DNA of 64,000 bases from Psychrobacter aquaticus CMS 56 (GCF_000471625.1 NZ_AUSW01000030.1:1-64000), one strand, 5' to 3'. Positions 7,946 through 18,064 are shown, counted from the first letter of the stretch. The notes: generated by a model from the sequence alone, not told the origin. A program made the numbers and translations.

Positions 7946-10936
7946 ATGACCGATAATATGACCGACGCCATCACAGACAACCTGAGCGACAGCAACCATA
8001 ACTCTCATCAAGCAATTGACCCTCAAGCTTTACCCAACTTTGATACTATGCCCAATGTAGCCACCATGGACACCAGTCATGTGGACAAAGACCAACCCCC
8101 TTTTATCTTGGTTGATGGCTCCTATTATCTGTTTCGCACTTATCACGCTTTGCCCAAAACCATGCAAAATTCGCAGGGATTAATCACCAATGCGATTCGT
8201 GGCACCTTGAACGCATTATTAAAGCTGATGCGTCGCTATCATCCGACCCACATGGCCGTTTGCTTTGATACCAAGTCACCGACGTTTCGACATCATATGT
8301 CTGCGGACTATAAGGCAGCTCGTCCACCCATTGATATCGAGCTGGTAGAGCAGATTCCTTACATTCATCGTTTGGTGACCGCCTTAGGTATTCCGCTATT
8401 GCGTATTGAGGGAGCGGAAGCCGATGACATCATCGGCACCCTTGCGCACCGTGCGGTTGAACAAGGCCATCACGTGGTCATTTCCACAGGCGATAAAGAC
8501 ATGATGCAGCTGGTCAACGACTGCGTCATATTGGAAGACAGCTTTACGGGTAAAATAACAGACACCCAAGCAGTGATCGACAAATTCGGCATCAATCCAA
8601 ATCAGATGATCGACTTCTTAACCTTAATGGGTGATACCTCTGACGGTATCAAAGGCGTGCCAGGTATCGGTAAAAAAACCGCAAAAGACTTGCTTGTTGA
8701 ATATGGCACTATCGACAATATGATCAAGCACATTGGCTTTATCAAAGGTCGCGGGGCAAAAGGCTTGATTGAGCATGCAGACGATATTCCGTTTAATGCA
8801 AAGCTCGCCACTATCGTCACGGATTTGGAAATCGGTCAAGACTGGAATGATTTAAAAATCAATACCGACCCGTGTGCTCATATTGATGAATTGCGCGAGC
8901 TATATACTGAGCTTGAATTTAGAAATGAGCTGGCATCACTCGACCACCCGAATCATCCAGCAAATGGATCACAAAGTGTCGCTGATAGCCAAGCCGATGC
9001 TGAGTCACAAGCACAAGTGGCGAAATACTTACAGTCGACCAAAATCACAGACACCAAAGACAGTAAAAGCCATGACAAAGCATGGCACACGGTTTTAGAT
9101 GAGCCAGCGTTTGACAGTTTAATCAAAGTATTGGAGGCGGCTCCGCATTTCGTCATCGATACCGAAACCACCAGCGTCCATTGGCGCGAGGCACAGATTG
9201 TCGGTTTGTCATTTGCCGTTCAAGCACACGAAGCTTACTATATACCGCTCACGCATAGCTTAGAAGGTGATGAGCTGACCGTCAAGCAACTCGACCGCGA
9301 CACAGTATTGGCTCGCTTAAAACCACTTTTAGAAAACCCCAATATCGGCAAGATTGGTCAGCACCTAAAATACGATGCCCACATTCTCAAACATTATGAC
9401 ATTGACCTAATCGGCGCGCTCCATGAGCGTCCGAACAACTGGGCGATGGATACCATGCTTGCCAGCTATGTGATTAACGCGGCTGTCACTCGTCACGGCA
9501 TGGATGATTTGGCACGGCATTACCTACAAACACAAACCATCAGCTTTGAAGATGTTGCGGGTAAAGGCGCAAAGCAAGTCACCTTTGATCAAGTTGCCAT
9601 CGATATTGCCAGCGACTATGCTTGCGAAGATGCCGATATCACCTATCAATTGTTTGAGGTGTTCAGTGTCGAGCTGGCTAACGATACCAATAATGCCAAA
9701 CTGCTGCATGAGCTTGAGATTCCAACGGCAGAGATACTTTGTCAAATGGAAGCGCACGGTATTCTTATCAAACGCCCATTTTTAAATGAGCTGTCAAAGC
9801 GCTTTGATGAAGAAATCATCGCCCTAGAAAAACGCGCTTATGAAGTCGCTGGCGAAGAATTTAACCTAGGCTCACCGAAGCAGCTTGGTGAGATGCTGTT
9901 TGAGAAGCTCGGCGTCGCTGGTGGCAAAAAAACCAAGTCAGGTCAATACTCAACGGGCGAAGCGGTCTTATCAAAGATTGACCATCCGCTGGTCGATATC
10001 ACCCTTGAATATCGCGGCCTCTCTAAGTTAAAAAGCACTTATACTGATGCGCTCGATAATGTTGCAGATAGCGAGACCGATCGCGTTCATACCAGCTATC
10101 ATCAAGCACTAACCAGCACTGGCCGACTGTCCTCCACTGACCCTAACTTGCAGAACATTCCGATTCGTACCGCCACGGGTCGCTTGATTCGCCAAGCCTT
10201 CATCGCGCCAGAAGGTCGCGTGATTTTAGCCGCGGATTACTCACAAATTGAATTGCGTTTGATGGCGCATTTTTCAGGCGATAAGAACTTAACGCATGCC
10301 TTTAATGAAGGGTTAGATATTCACGCTGCGACTGCCGCTGAAGTACTTGGTAAGGATGTTGCAGACGTAACTTCGACCGAGCGACGTAATGCTAAAGCCA
10401 TTAACTTTGGACTACTGTACGGTATGAGTGCCTTTGGACTTGCCAAGCAATTGCAAATGAGCCGCAGTGAAGCGCAAGACTATATCGATATGTACTTTGA
10501 GCGTTATCCCGGCGTCAAAAACTATATGATTAATACGCGTGCTAGTGCCTATGAGCAAGGCTATGTCGAGACAATATTGGGTCGCAAGCTCTACACCCCC
10601 GATATCAATCACAGCAACCGCATGGTTAAACAAGGTGCTGAACGCGCGGCGATTAACGCACCGCTACAAGGCTCAGCCGCTGATCTGATCAAACTTGCCA
10701 TGATTGCCGTCGACAAAGTATTGCCGAAAGATCAGGCAAAAATGCTCTTGCAAGTGCATGACGAATTGGTATTTGAAGTAGACGCCGATAAAGTGGATGA
10801 AATAAGCCAACTGATTACCGATGCGATGCAAGATGTTTTGACCACGACGGCTGCCCAAAAAGGCTGGCAAGTAGATTTTGCTGTGCCGTTATTGGTTGAG
10901 ACTGATAGTGGCCAAAACTGGGATGAGGCGCATTGA
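7946..10936 (+). CDS. polA: DNA polymerase I
   Basis: About 996 residues, longer than the 928 of E. coli Pol I. An extra N-terminal stretch of about 50 polar residues (TD/SN/QA-rich) precedes the usual start PPFILVDGSYYLF. Domains: 5'-3' exonuclease (about 52-340, with EADDIIG and GDTSDGIKGVPGIGKKTA), a linker, 3'-5' exonuclease with intact VIDTETTS (about 404) and DYACEDADIT, and polymerase with ADYSQIELRLMAH (about 763) and QVHDELVFEV (about 935). Both exonuclease domains look active. A GTG at 7937 gives three more residues; the ATG at 7946 is preferred because AAGTGA lies 5 nt upstream. Repairs DNA and removes RNA primers. Confidence 0.97.
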   Translation: MTDNMTDAITDNLSDSNHNSHQAIDPQALPNFDTMPNVATMDTSHVDKDQPPFILVDGSYYLFRTYHALPKTMQNSQGLITNAIRGTLNALLKLMRRYHPTHMAVCFDTKSPTFRHHMSADYKAARPPIDIELVEQIPYIHRLVTALGIPLLRIEGAEADDIIGTLAHRAVEQGHHVVISTGDKDMMQLVNDCVILEDSFTGKITDTQAVIDKFGINPNQMIDFLTLMGDTSDGIKGVPGIGKKTAKDLLVEYGTIDNMIKHIGFIKGRGAKGLIEHADDIPFNAKLATIVTDLEIGQDWNDLKINTDPCAHIDELRELYTELEFRNELASLDHPNHPANGSQSVADSQADAESQAQVAKYLQSTKITDTKDSKSHDKAWHTVLDEPAFDSLIKVLEAAPHFVIDTETTSVHWREAQIVGLSFAVQAHEAYYIPLTHSLEGDELTVKQLDRDTVLARLKPLLENPNIGKIGQHLKYDAHILKHYDIDLIGALHERPNNWAMDTMLASYVINAAVTRHGMDDLARHYLQTQTISFEDVAGKGAKQVTFDQVAIDIASDYACEDADITYQLFEVFSVELANDTNNAKLLHELEIPTAEILCQMEAHGILIKRPFLNELSKRFDEEIIALEKRAYEVAGEEFNLGSPKQLGEMLFEKLGVAGGKKTKSGQYSTGEAVLSKIDHPLVDITLEYRGLSKLKSTYTDALDNVADSETDRVHTSYHQALTSTGRLSSTDPNLQNIPIRTATGRLIRQAFIAPEGRVILAADYSQIELRLMAHFSGDKNLTHAFNEGLDIHAATAAEVLGKDVADVTSTERRNAKAINFGLLYGMSAFGLAKQLQMSRSEAQDYIDMYFERYPGVKNYMINTRASAYEQGYVETILGRKLYTPDINHSNRMVKQGAERAAINAPLQGSAADLIKLAMIAVDKVLPKDQAKMLLQVHDELVFEVDADKVDEISQLITDAMQDVLTTTAAQKGWQVDFAVPLLVETDSGQNWDEAH

Positions 10937-10964
10937 TTGCTGACCTAAATTGATATAGATGTAA

Positions 10965-11024
10965 ATTGGGCGGATTATTTTAACTTCTCATAGAGTATAA
11001 AGATAAAACAAATCTGCCCATTTT
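10965..11024 (+). terminator. Probable terminator after polA
   Basis: TTGGGCGGATT and AAATCTGCCCA are near-complementary arms around a long AT-rich loop, followed by TTTTT. The loop is unusually long, so this is less sure than others. Confidence 0.5.
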
Positions 11025-11167
11025 TAAACTGTATTGCCCATATTAACAATCACTTGTGACCGGTTAGATAAATTAACTAAACACATCATAGTAAAATTGG
11101 CGTTATAATAGCCGATTATTAAACTGTGTGTGGTTGGGCTGTACGTGGTTAGATAGTATCGATCTAC

Positions 11168-11192
11168 AGTGAGCCTTAGCGCTCACTTTTTT
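11168..11192 (+). terminator. Hairpin with T-run directly before a coding region
   Basis: AGTGAGC pairs perfectly with GCTCACT around a 6-nt loop, followed by a run of T. It sits only about 15 nt before the ribosome site of the next gene, so it is either the end of an upstream transcript or an attenuator in that gene's leader. Confidence 0.65.
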
Positions 11193-11757
11193 GTTTTGCA
11201 AAAACGAGGAGTTTCTCATTCTGATTTCAGAGGGAATCACAGAAATCCCCAGCATGCTGATTTTGTTCGCCTGTCTGCTCCGTTGCGGGCAGTATTCACT
11301 TCAAAACCCCACCAAACACGTGCGTGCCTTTTGGTTAGCAGCTGTACTGGTGTTTTTTACTGTGATACGCCGAGAATTGAACTACCTACCCGATCTTTTT
11401 GTTCCCAGTGATTTTATGTTGCTCAGCCATTCATATGACTGGTGGGAAGACGCTGTTCTGACGGTTGTTTACTTACTGATTGTTGGCTTGTTGGCTTATT
11501 CTCGACATTACCTGTGGGCAGTATTAAACAAAGTACCTGTGTCTCTATATTTGACTGTGGCTGCATTGGCCTTATTGCAGTATATGGGTGAGAACGTGAT
11601 TGTTTTTCCAGAGGCGCTCGGCGTCATCGTCGAAGAGCTGGTAGAAACTGCTGTTTATGGTATTGCCTTGGTGTATTTATGGCGATTTAATCTGAGCGAT
11701 TGTGAATCCTATTTGTTGCATGAACTAAATTATGAATGTAGCCACTCCACTCATTAA
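11191..11757 (+). CDS. Small multispanning membrane protein, start uncertain
   Basis: Up to 188 residues. Four or five hydrophobic segments are visible (LILFACLLRCG, FWLAAVLVFFTVI, AVLTVVYLLIVGLLAY, LYLTVAALALLQYM, TAVYGIALVYLW) with acidic loop motifs DWWED and EELVET. I do not recognise a named family. The frame is open from a TTG at 11191 with no ribosome site before it. The only good site, GAGGAG (11206-11211), lies inside the frame; in-frame ATT at 11218 and CTG at 11221 sit 6 and 9 nt after it. The first ATG is at 11254. A non-AUG start at 11218/11221 is therefore plausible. Preceded by a terminator-like hairpin. Confidence 0.75.
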   Translation: MFCKNEEFLILISEGITEIPSMLILFACLLRCGQYSLQNPTKHVRAFWLAAVLVFFTVIRRELNYLPDLFVPSDFMLLSHSYDWWEDAVLTVVYLLIVGLLAYSRHYLWAVLNKVPVSLYLTVAALALLQYMGENVIVFPEALGVIVEELVETAVYGIALVYLWRFNLSDCESYLLHELNYECSHSTH

Positions 11758-11920
11758 AACCACCATAATAATAATCATGATTTAATGAATAGCTATATTG
11801 CTATTACATTGTTTGAACATGCTGTGACACCTTATCACTATTAGTAGCAATCATAACGCGTCACACTAGCCTTGATAAATAAAATCAATAATCTTTATAC
11901 ATAATAATAAGGAAACCATT

Positions 11921-12271
11921 ATGGACAATTCAAAAACCCCATTACCAGAAGAGATGGATCATATCGATAGCAACAGTCGTAGCAGTGATGACAGCATCGA
12001 GAACCAAGACAACCAGTTACTCGATTTAGACAATCCTATGTTACATACCATTGATAATAACGATGTGATTGATAATAGCGCAGGATTTGATAACTCAGAA
12101 GTCGGTACAGATGCGACTCAAGGCTTGACGCCTATGCATCGCCAAAATATTGATGAATCGCGGGTCGATGAAGTACTGGTGCAAGACAACCTCGATGACA
12201 GTAATTATCCCGATATTTTGGATATTGCAGACAGAGAAGCGGCAGAACGTAGTAACGATGATGATTTTTAA
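11921..12271 (+). CDS. Very acidic small hypothetical protein
   Basis: 116 residues with 24 Asp and 8 Glu, many Asn and Ser and almost no aromatic residues; likely intrinsically disordered and soluble. No signal peptide or membrane segment. I recognise no family. It is supported as a gene by a good ribosome site (AAGGAAACC) before the ATG, a clean terminator 22 nt after the stop and a composition far from random AT-rich sequence. Repeated ID/DN patterns (TIDNND, VIDNSAG, FDNSE) suggest a low-complexity origin. Function unknown. Confidence 0.75.
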   Translation: MDNSKTPLPEEMDHIDSNSRSSDDSIENQDNQLLDLDNPMLHTIDNNDVIDNSAGFDNSEVGTDATQGLTPMHRQNIDESRVDEVLVQDNLDDSNYPDILDIADREAAERSNDDDF

Positions 12272-12292
12272 CCAAGCTCTCTTACAACAAAG

Positions 12293-12324
12293 AAGCACGC
12301 CCGTTATATCGAGCGTGCTTTTTT
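12293..12324 (+). terminator. Terminator after the acidic protein gene
   Basis: AAGCACGC (12293-12300) pairs with GCGTGCTT (12313-12320), then a T-run. Confidence 0.85.
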
Positions 12325-12369
12325 ATTGCGAGAGAACGCTTCTAATACGAGAGTCTGTTAAGCAACCAA

Positions 12370-13185
12370 CTATACCCCTGACAATGGCTGATCCGTCCAA
12401 ACATCTCGGTAACTGGTGTAGTAAGTAATCATACCTATTGGAAACAGTGCTAAAAGACCTAGTCCTAGTGTAAAAACTACCATCAATATCATTATTATAG
12501 GAGCAATCAACCAAAAAACTAAAAATGGTAAGATGTTTTTTAAACACACTTTAAAACTCATTTTCATTGCCTGAACAGGCTCAATGTTGTGAAGCACAAT
12601 TAAGGCAGGTGCAAACCAGATAGCCATAAGTACAGGAAATAATAATATAAAAAGTAGTAAAGAACCCAATACTATACCTACGATAGCAACGTCACTTGAC
12701 TCCTGACCTAACGATAAAGCCATACCGCCGAATATAATCAGCATAGGTATCATTACAACAATAATAGCCACTAAATACAATATGAACAAAATAATTAATG
12801 GTTTGAGATGCGTATAAAAGGCTGAAAAAAGATGATCAAACTTCAGCTCGCTGCCTACAACTTGAACGGCGCAGCCTTTTATTATTCCACCAACAAAAAC
12901 AAAAGAAAGAAAAGGGAAAATGAAATTTATCACGGGTATGCTACTGCCAATTATAGCAATAATTAAATAAGCAACCCCTATAGCTAACCATAATAAAAAT
13001 TGATCTTTAAATATTACAAATGCTTTGGTAATCCAACTTATGCCCCATCCTGCTTGGCACATTCGAGGTTCTGCCAATAACTGCGGCAATAGGCCACCAT
13101 ACTCGTCAGTTGGCGGTAAATTCGGTGGTCGGCTGTTAGGTTTTTGTAGAGACACAGAGGGTTGTGAATCGTTAAAGCTGGACAT
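12370..13185 (-). CDS. BPSS1780-like polytopic membrane protein
   Basis: About 271 residues. A proline-rich cytoplasmic N-terminus (to about residue 40) is followed by CQAGWGISWITKAFVIFKDQ and six hydrophobic segments. This layout and the segments GGIIKGCAVQVVG and EPVQAMKMSFKVCLKNILPF match the BPSS1780/DUF2189-like family of membrane proteins, whose biochemical role is not known. Start at 13185 (MSSFND) is chosen over a TTG four codons upstream; the ribosome site is weak. It is convergent with the acidic protein gene and followed upstream by the hemH terminator region. Confidence 0.85.
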   Translation of the reverse strand: MSSFNDSQPSVSLQKPNSRPPNLPPTDEYGGLLPQLLAEPRMCQAGWGISWITKAFVIFKDQFLLWLAIGVAYLIIAIIGSSIPVINFIFPFLSFVFVGGIIKGCAVQVVGSELKFDHLFSAFYTHLKPLIILFILYLVAIIVVMIPMLIIFGGMALSLGQESSDVAIVGIVLGSLLLFILLFPVLMAIWFAPALIVLHNIEPVQAMKMSFKVCLKNILPFLVFWLIAPIIMILMVVFTLGLGLLALFPIGMITYYTSYRDVWTDQPLSGV

Positions 13186-13330
13186 ATTTATTCTCAAAAA
13201 TAAAGTTAAGCAAAAGCAAAATTAACAATTGTCATAAAACAAAATTTTGTTTGGCATATTTTTACATATCAGTCACAAAAAATCCCAACTTTATTCTATT
13301 TTAATCAACTTCATTAAAATCATTTAGCCA

Positions 13331-13363
13331 AAAAAATACCGAACATGATGTTCGGTATTTTTT
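13331..13363. terminator. Terminator downstream of hemH
   Basis: AAAATACCGAACA pairs with TGTTCGGTATTTT around a 3-nt loop, flanked by A- and T-runs so it works from either side; 22 nt after the hemH stop on the minus strand. Confidence 0.9.
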
Positions 13364-13384
13364 ATGATTTACAAATACAGTCAA

Positions 13385-14404
13385 CTACGCCCAGCCGTCT
13401 AACGTACCCGCCCAACCTTTGACTAAAGGCGCACTCAATGCTTCAAGCAAATCAATATGTGCGTCATCCAAGTTTAATGCGGGAATATAGTGATATTCTT
13501 GTCCACCCGCGTGGAGAAAGTTTTCACGGTTCTCAATGGCAAGCTCCTCTAACGTTTCCAGACAATCCGCTGAAAATGCAGGACTGATGACCTGAACTGA
13601 GCGCACGCCTGACTTGCCCCAGTCTTCAAGCACCACATCAGTGTATGGCTTGACCCACTCTTGCTTACCAAAGCGCGACTGAAAGCTGATAATCCATTCA
13701 TCTGCACCAAGACCCAATGCGTGGGCAACTTGCGCCGCCGTACACTTACAACGTTTAGGATACGGATCTCCTTTATCAGCATAAGGCTGCGGAATACCAT
13801 GGAAGCTAAACATCAGCTTTTCAGGTTTGCCATGCTCTGCTTGAAAACGACGTATCGAATCTGCCAACGCTTGGATATACAGCGGATGCGCAAAATAGTC
13901 TTTGACGATTGTATAGTTTGGCAAATTGCGTTGCTTTAGCGTCCACTTAGTCAGCGCATCATATACCGCACCGCCTGAAGAGGCAGAATACTGCGGAAAT
14001 AAAGGCAAAACGACAAAATGATCCACACCTTCACTACGCAAGTTATCCATCACGTCAGGCAAACCAGGATTGCCATAACTCATCGCTGGATGTACAGAGA
14101 CACGAAATGGCGCTGCTGTATTTGCCAAACGTGGCTCTAGCAACTCAACTTGACTCTTTAGTATCTTGCGAATCGGCGAGTCACCTTCCCAAATACTGGC
14201 ATAAGCCTTTGCCACGCGTTTCGGACGGCTTGGCAAGACAAACAGGTTCAGAATAATCGCCCATAAGAATTTTGGGATTTCAATCACCCGTGGGTCTGAC
14301 AAAAACTGTTTTAGGTAACGACGCACCGCAGGCGCAGTCGGCTCGTCCGGTGTACCAAGGTTGACTAGTAGGACGGCAATACGTGGTGGCAGTTCAGGTT
14401 TCAT
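13385..14404 (-). CDS. hemH: Ferrochelatase
   Basis: 339 residues; inserts Fe(II) into protoporphyrin IX, last step of protohaem synthesis. The N-terminal [20 protein letters not shown] and the signature [18 protein letters not shown] with the metal-binding histidine near residue 200 are clear, as are the [14 protein letters not shown] and [16 protein letters not shown] segments and the C-terminal glutamate region [17 protein letters not shown]. Length fits the bacterial enzyme. It is divergent from metX and ends at its own terminator, so it is probably transcribed alone. Confidence 0.97.
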   Translation of the reverse strand: MKPELPPRIAVLLVNLGTPDEPTAPAVRRYLKQFLSDPRVIEIPKFLWAIILNLFVLPSRPKRVAKAYASIWEGDSPIRKILKSQVELLEPRLANTAAPFRVSVHPAMSYGNPGLPDVMDNLRSEGVDHFVVLPLFPQYSASSGGAVYDALTKWTLKQRNLPNYTIVKDYFAHPLYIQALADSIRRFQAEHGKPEKLMFSFHGIPQPYADKGDPYPKRCKCTAAQVAHALGLGADEWIISFQSRFGKQEWVKPYTDVVLEDWGKSGVRSVQVISPAFSADCLETLEELAIENRENFLHAGGQEYHYIPALNLDDAHIDLLEALSAPLVKGWAGTLDGWA

Positions 14405-14762
14405 AGCAGCACTATTTTATAAGTAGGTTTATGAGTAAGTTAAAGAAAGACATAAGATCATGTCAAACAATATCAGATAAAAGATTATTAAGACATGATT
14501 GAATAAACGGCTTGTTAGTGTAGCATTTTATCCATTCATAACGCATGGTAAAAGTGCCCTTATACAATTTTATACTCAGTGGCTATTCTCTATTACCCAC
14601 CATTATCTATCTATTATACAGTTCCTATAAAACCTGGCTCAAAAGATATCCCTCAAAGGTTGTACTCATAGGCGCATCGCCATACAATAGGCAAGCATAG
14701 CATGTCGGCATATTGCCATACTGCTTTTATTTTATTGATGATTGTTGTCTTGCGAGGTAGCT
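14405..14762. other. Divergent promoter region between hemH and metX
   Basis: AT-rich, must hold both promoters. I see no SAM-type riboswitch before metX, no repeat of the families described here and no credible small gene. Confidence 0.55.
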
Positions 14763-16226
14763 TTGAACGCACGCCCTGATAATACCAGTGACCAGTCCCC
14801 CGAAGACAAACCGCATTCGACTGGCTCAATAGGCTCAGTTGGGATTGTCACGCCCCAAATTTTTCATTTCGCTGAGCCTTTGACTTTAGAGTGTAATAGA
14901 ACCTTGCCTTCGTTCGATCTAATAATCGAAACTTACGGTACGCTTAATAACGACAAATCAAATGCTATTCTAATTTGCCATGCCCTATCAGGCAGTCATC
15001 ATGCGGCAGGTTTTCATAACACCGATGAAAAAAAAGCCGGCTGGTGGGACAATATGATTGGCCCGAATAAAGCCATCGATACCAATCAATTTTATGTGGT
15101 GTGTGTTAACAATATTGGTAGCTGTTTTGGCTCCACAGGCCCAACGACTCTCAAGCCAGAAAGTGTCAGCTCAGACGGCAATCATTCAGACAACAACCAT
15201 GTATACGAGCACAGCGAACCACAAGTCTACGGCCCTGACTTTCCCTTAGTCACCATCAAAGACTGGGTAAAAACCCAAGCCATGTTATCAGACCGCCTCG
15301 GCATTGACGTGTGGCATGCTGTCGTTGGTGGCTCGATGGGCGGGATGCAAGCGTTACAGTGGTCGGTTGATTACCCAGCCAGACTGAAACGCTGCGTGGT
15401 CATTGCCAGCACGCCTAAGCTATCGGCACAAAACATTGCTTTTAATGAAGTTGCCCGTCAGTCTATTCTCTCTGATCCTGACTTCAAAGACGGACGCTAC
15501 TTACAAGCAGGCACGTATCCTCGTCGCGGCCTTATCTTGGCACGGATGGTTGGCCATATTACCTATTTGACCGATGATGCAATGAAAGCCAAATTTGGTC
15601 GTGATTTAAAGTCGGGCAAGTTTATGTATGGTTACGACGTTGAGTTTCAAGTTGAGAGCTACCTGCGCTATCAAGGCGAACGCTTTAGCGAAAATTTCGA
15701 TGCCAATACTTATTTGCTAATGACCAAAGCCTTAGATTATTTTGACCCGACACGTGATTATTCACCAGCGTCGGAAACAGAAGTGATCGAGCCATCTATA
15801 CAAATTGAGAGCTCAATTGCCGCGTCCGTCAACGCCACCAAAGAAGCTTCTGAAAGTGAGCTAGAGGATACGATAACGTCTTTAGATGAGCATAAGCATG
15901 ACCGCCAGCAAGAGCTGACAGCGCTTAAAGCTGCCTTTGCTCATACGCAATGCCAATACTTAGTCGTGTCATTCACCACTGATTGGCGTTTTGCGCCCGA
16001 ACGCTCACAGGAAATTGTCGATGCACTGATGGCTACTGGGAAGCCGGTCAACTATATTAATGTCGACGCACCGCATGGTCATGACTCGTTTTTATTTGAT
16101 ATTCCACGTTATATGGGTGCCGTCAAAGGATTTTTGACCGCGCCATTTATTACAGACAGTCAGTCGAAAAATAGCCGACATAACAGCCATCAAAACTGTC
16201 AGAAAAAATCAGGAGCGCGCTCATGA
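14763..16226 (+). CDS. metX: Homoserine O-acyltransferase (MetX type)
   Basis: About 487 residues, clearly longer than the usual 370-400. It activates homoserine for methionine synthesis with acetyl- or succinyl-CoA; which acyl donor cannot be decided by eye. The alpha/beta-hydrolase core shows [12 protein letters not shown], the nucleophile elbow [13 protein letters not shown] (S191), the acid [11 protein letters not shown] (D407) and the histidine in APHGHDSF (H440). Two inserts break the core: about residues 133-154 ([12 protein letters not shown]) and an acidic low-complexity stretch at about 334-390. Start is TTG at 14763 with GAGGT 4 nt upstream; a TTG at 14742 lacks a site. Stop overlaps the metW start by four bases. 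Confidence 0.95.
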   Translation: MNARPDNTSDQSPEDKPHSTGSIGSVGIVTPQIFHFAEPLTLECNRTLPSFDLIIETYGTLNNDKSNAILICHALSGSHHAAGFHNTDEKKAGWWDNMIGPNKAIDTNQFYVVCVNNIGSCFGSTGPTTLKPESVSSDGNHSDNNHVYEHSEPQVYGPDFPLVTIKDWVKTQAMLSDRLGIDVWHAVVGGSMGGMQALQWSVDYPARLKRCVVIASTPKLSAQNIAFNEVARQSILSDPDFKDGRYLQAGTYPRRGLILARMVGHITYLTDDAMKAKFGRDLKSGKFMYGYDVEFQVESYLRYQGERFSENFDANTYLLMTKALDYFDPTRDYSPASETEVIEPSIQIESSIAASVNATKEASESELEDTITSLDEHKHDRQQELTALKAAFAHTQCQYLVVSFTTDWRFAPERSQEIVDALMATGKPVNYINVDAPHGHDSFLFDIPRYMGAVKGFLTAPFITDSQSKNSRHNSHQNCQKKSGARS

Positions 16227-16846
16227 GAATGGATCATCAATTGGCTGAGCGCTGGATTGCCCCGCAGTCGCATGTACTGGATTTGGGCTGTGGTAATGGC
16301 GAGCTACTCGCGCACTTGCAACAAAAGCGCGGTGTCACTGGTTATGGACTAGAGATTGATGAAGAAAAAATCAATGATGGCATCGCAAAAGGCTTATCTA
16401 TCATAGAGCAAGATCTCAATGATGGTCTGGCACGCTTCGCTGATAATAGCTTCGATACCGTTGTCATGGCGCGAGCGTTACAAGCAGTAAAAGCACCGGA
16501 TGTGCTATTGCTCGACATGTTACGGGTCGCTCGTGAGGCCATCATCACCTTTCCTAATTTTGCTCATTGGCAAAACCGCTTGCATTTAGGGCTAAAAGGT
16601 CTGATGCCCGTCTCAGAAGCACTGCCTTATGAATGGTATAACACACCCAATATTCATCTATGCACTTTTAAAGACTTTGAGCAGCTGTGTGCGCAGCATG
16701 ACATACATATTATCAATCGCTTTGCGGTCAGTGACTCTGAAAAAGCTCATAGTCCACTGATGACAGCATTGATAAGACAAGCGCCCAATCTATTGGCAGA
16801 TGTTGCTATTTATCGCGTCACCAAACAAAAATCTGACTCACATTAA
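16223..16846 (+). CDS. metW: MetW, methyltransferase-fold partner of MetX
   Basis: 207 residues. The methyltransferase-like fold is visible from [15 protein letters not shown] (glycine-rich motif I, near residue 18), [10 protein letters not shown] and [14 protein letters not shown]. The later segment [19 protein letters not shown] with [19 protein letters not shown] is the MetW hallmark. MetW acts with MetX in methionine synthesis in many proteobacteria and has been reported to be needed for MetX activity. ATG overlaps the metX stop (ATGA), implying translational coupling in one operon. Confidence 0.96.
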   Translation: MRMDHQLAERWIAPQSHVLDLGCGNGELLAHLQQKRGVTGYGLEIDEEKINDGIAKGLSIIEQDLNDGLARFADNSFDTVVMARALQAVKAPDVLLLDMLRVAREAIITFPNFAHWQNRLHLGLKGLMPVSEALPYEWYNTPNIHLCTFKDFEQLCAQHDIHIINRFAVSDSEKAHSPLMTALIRQAPNLLADVAIYRVTKQKSDSH

Positions 16847-17232
16847 GTATTTTTTATTCTTTATAAAAGGTTGTTTCAAATCTGATAAGGATGATTTTTA
16901 ACCTTAATGCCATGTTAAGCTATCCTTACAATCAAGTAACTCTATGATTTCATTCAGGACATAGGGGTATAAGTAAGCATTAAATCGTGTAATTAGTATT
17001 TGAGTTTCGTAAGTTTGGGTGTTAAGCTAGCGAGATAGTGTCAACCGCACACCTACAGCCACCGTTCATCGGTTCAATTAGGTCGCGTTGCCACACTACT
17101 ATGATGAATGATATTGCTAATGATTAGGTAAGTTGATATTGCAAGATGTCACCTAATTGTTATTGCCGCCTAAACTGATTTAGCGGTACAACTTTTTCTT
17201 TTGCTTATTAACTGCCTCATTCTGGAGCTGCT
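16847..17232. other. Intergenic region metW to Sel1 gene
   Basis: Contains an imperfect hairpin (AAGGAT at 16887-16892 with ATCCTT at 16922-16927, inner TTAAC/GTTAA) without a T-run; it could still mark the end of the metXW transcript. No gene seen. Confidence 0.5.
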
Positions 17233-17814
17233 ATGAAATTATTGAAAGCTGCGTTGTTTACCGCATTATTTTCTTGTGCGGGTATCGCCAACGCTGAGTT
17301 AATATCAAATGTACCACTTGATACTTCTCGTTTTGAGCTAATGCCTGTCAGTGAGCTGTCTGCCCGTGCTGCCCAAGGCAACGATCACGCTCAGTTTTAT
17401 TTGGCCAAACGCCTACAAAAGGGTGAAGGTATAACCCAGAATACTCAGCAAGCCATTCAGTGGTATACCAAAGCTGCCCAACAAGGCGTTGCCCCTGCTC
17501 AGTTGAACCTTGCCATCATGTATTTGCGCGGTGAAGGTGTTCAACCGAACTTACAACAAGCCCGTGGTTGGCTAGAAAAAGCTGCCATGCGTGGTGACAA
17601 TCGTGCCAGCTATACACTTGCTTTGTTGGATGAAAAACAAAAAAATCTTGTTGATGCCTATAAATGGTACGATTTGGCTGCCCGTGACGGCATGCTCGAT
17701 GAAAAAGTTCGTAACAAAGCACGCGGTAAAATTGGTCAATTGGCATTGAACTTATCAAGCGCTGATATCGCTAGTGCTCGCACCAAAGCGGACACTTGGT
17801 TCCAGAGTAAGTAA
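17233..17814 (+). CDS. Exported Sel1-repeat protein
   Basis: 193 residues. Signal peptide MKLLKAALFTALFSCAGIAN with likely cleavage after ANA. Three to four Sel1-like (TPR-related) repeats of about 36 residues follow: AAQGNDHAQFYLAKRLQKGE, AAQQGVAPAQLNLAIMYLRG, AAMRGDNRASYTLALL and a last one around DAYKWYDLAARDG. Such solenoids mediate protein-protein contacts in the periplasm or envelope. GGAG lies 6 nt before the ATG. Flanked by gaps and followed by a terminator, so a single-gene unit. The partner is unknown. Confidence 0.9.
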   Translation: MKLLKAALFTALFSCAGIANAELISNVPLDTSRFELMPVSELSARAAQGNDHAQFYLAKRLQKGEGITQNTQQAIQWYTKAAQQGVAPAQLNLAIMYLRGEGVQPNLQQARGWLEKAAMRGDNRASYTLALLDEKQKNLVDAYKWYDLAARDGMLDEKVRNKARGKIGQLALNLSSADIASARTKADTWFQSK

Positions 17815-17845
17815 GCTCAAATTGTGGCCTAACGCAGTGAATATG

Positions 17846-17876
17846 AAAAAAGCTCAGTAATTTACTGGGCTTTTTT
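17846..17876 (+). terminator. Terminator after the Sel1 gene
   Basis: AAAAAGCTCAGTA pairs with TACTGGGCTTTTT (one G-T pair), then a T-run. Confidence 0.88.
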
Positions 17877-18064
17877 ATTTCTTACTCTTTTGTCAAACCA
17901 GTAGGATTTGATAAAACATTCAAACACAACCCATTCAAAACTCTACCAAAATTTGCTACACTACGCGCGCATTAGCCAATTCCACAATTGCGCCAATGTT
18001 ATAAGCCTCTTAAAACACTTAACGTATTGCACTGGGTTTGCGACCTAGCCAGCAGGAGAAAAAA

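Noticed and set aside
14405..14762. Possible SAM or other riboswitch before metX
   Set aside because: I looked for paired stems and a terminator/anti-terminator before the start and found none that I could support.
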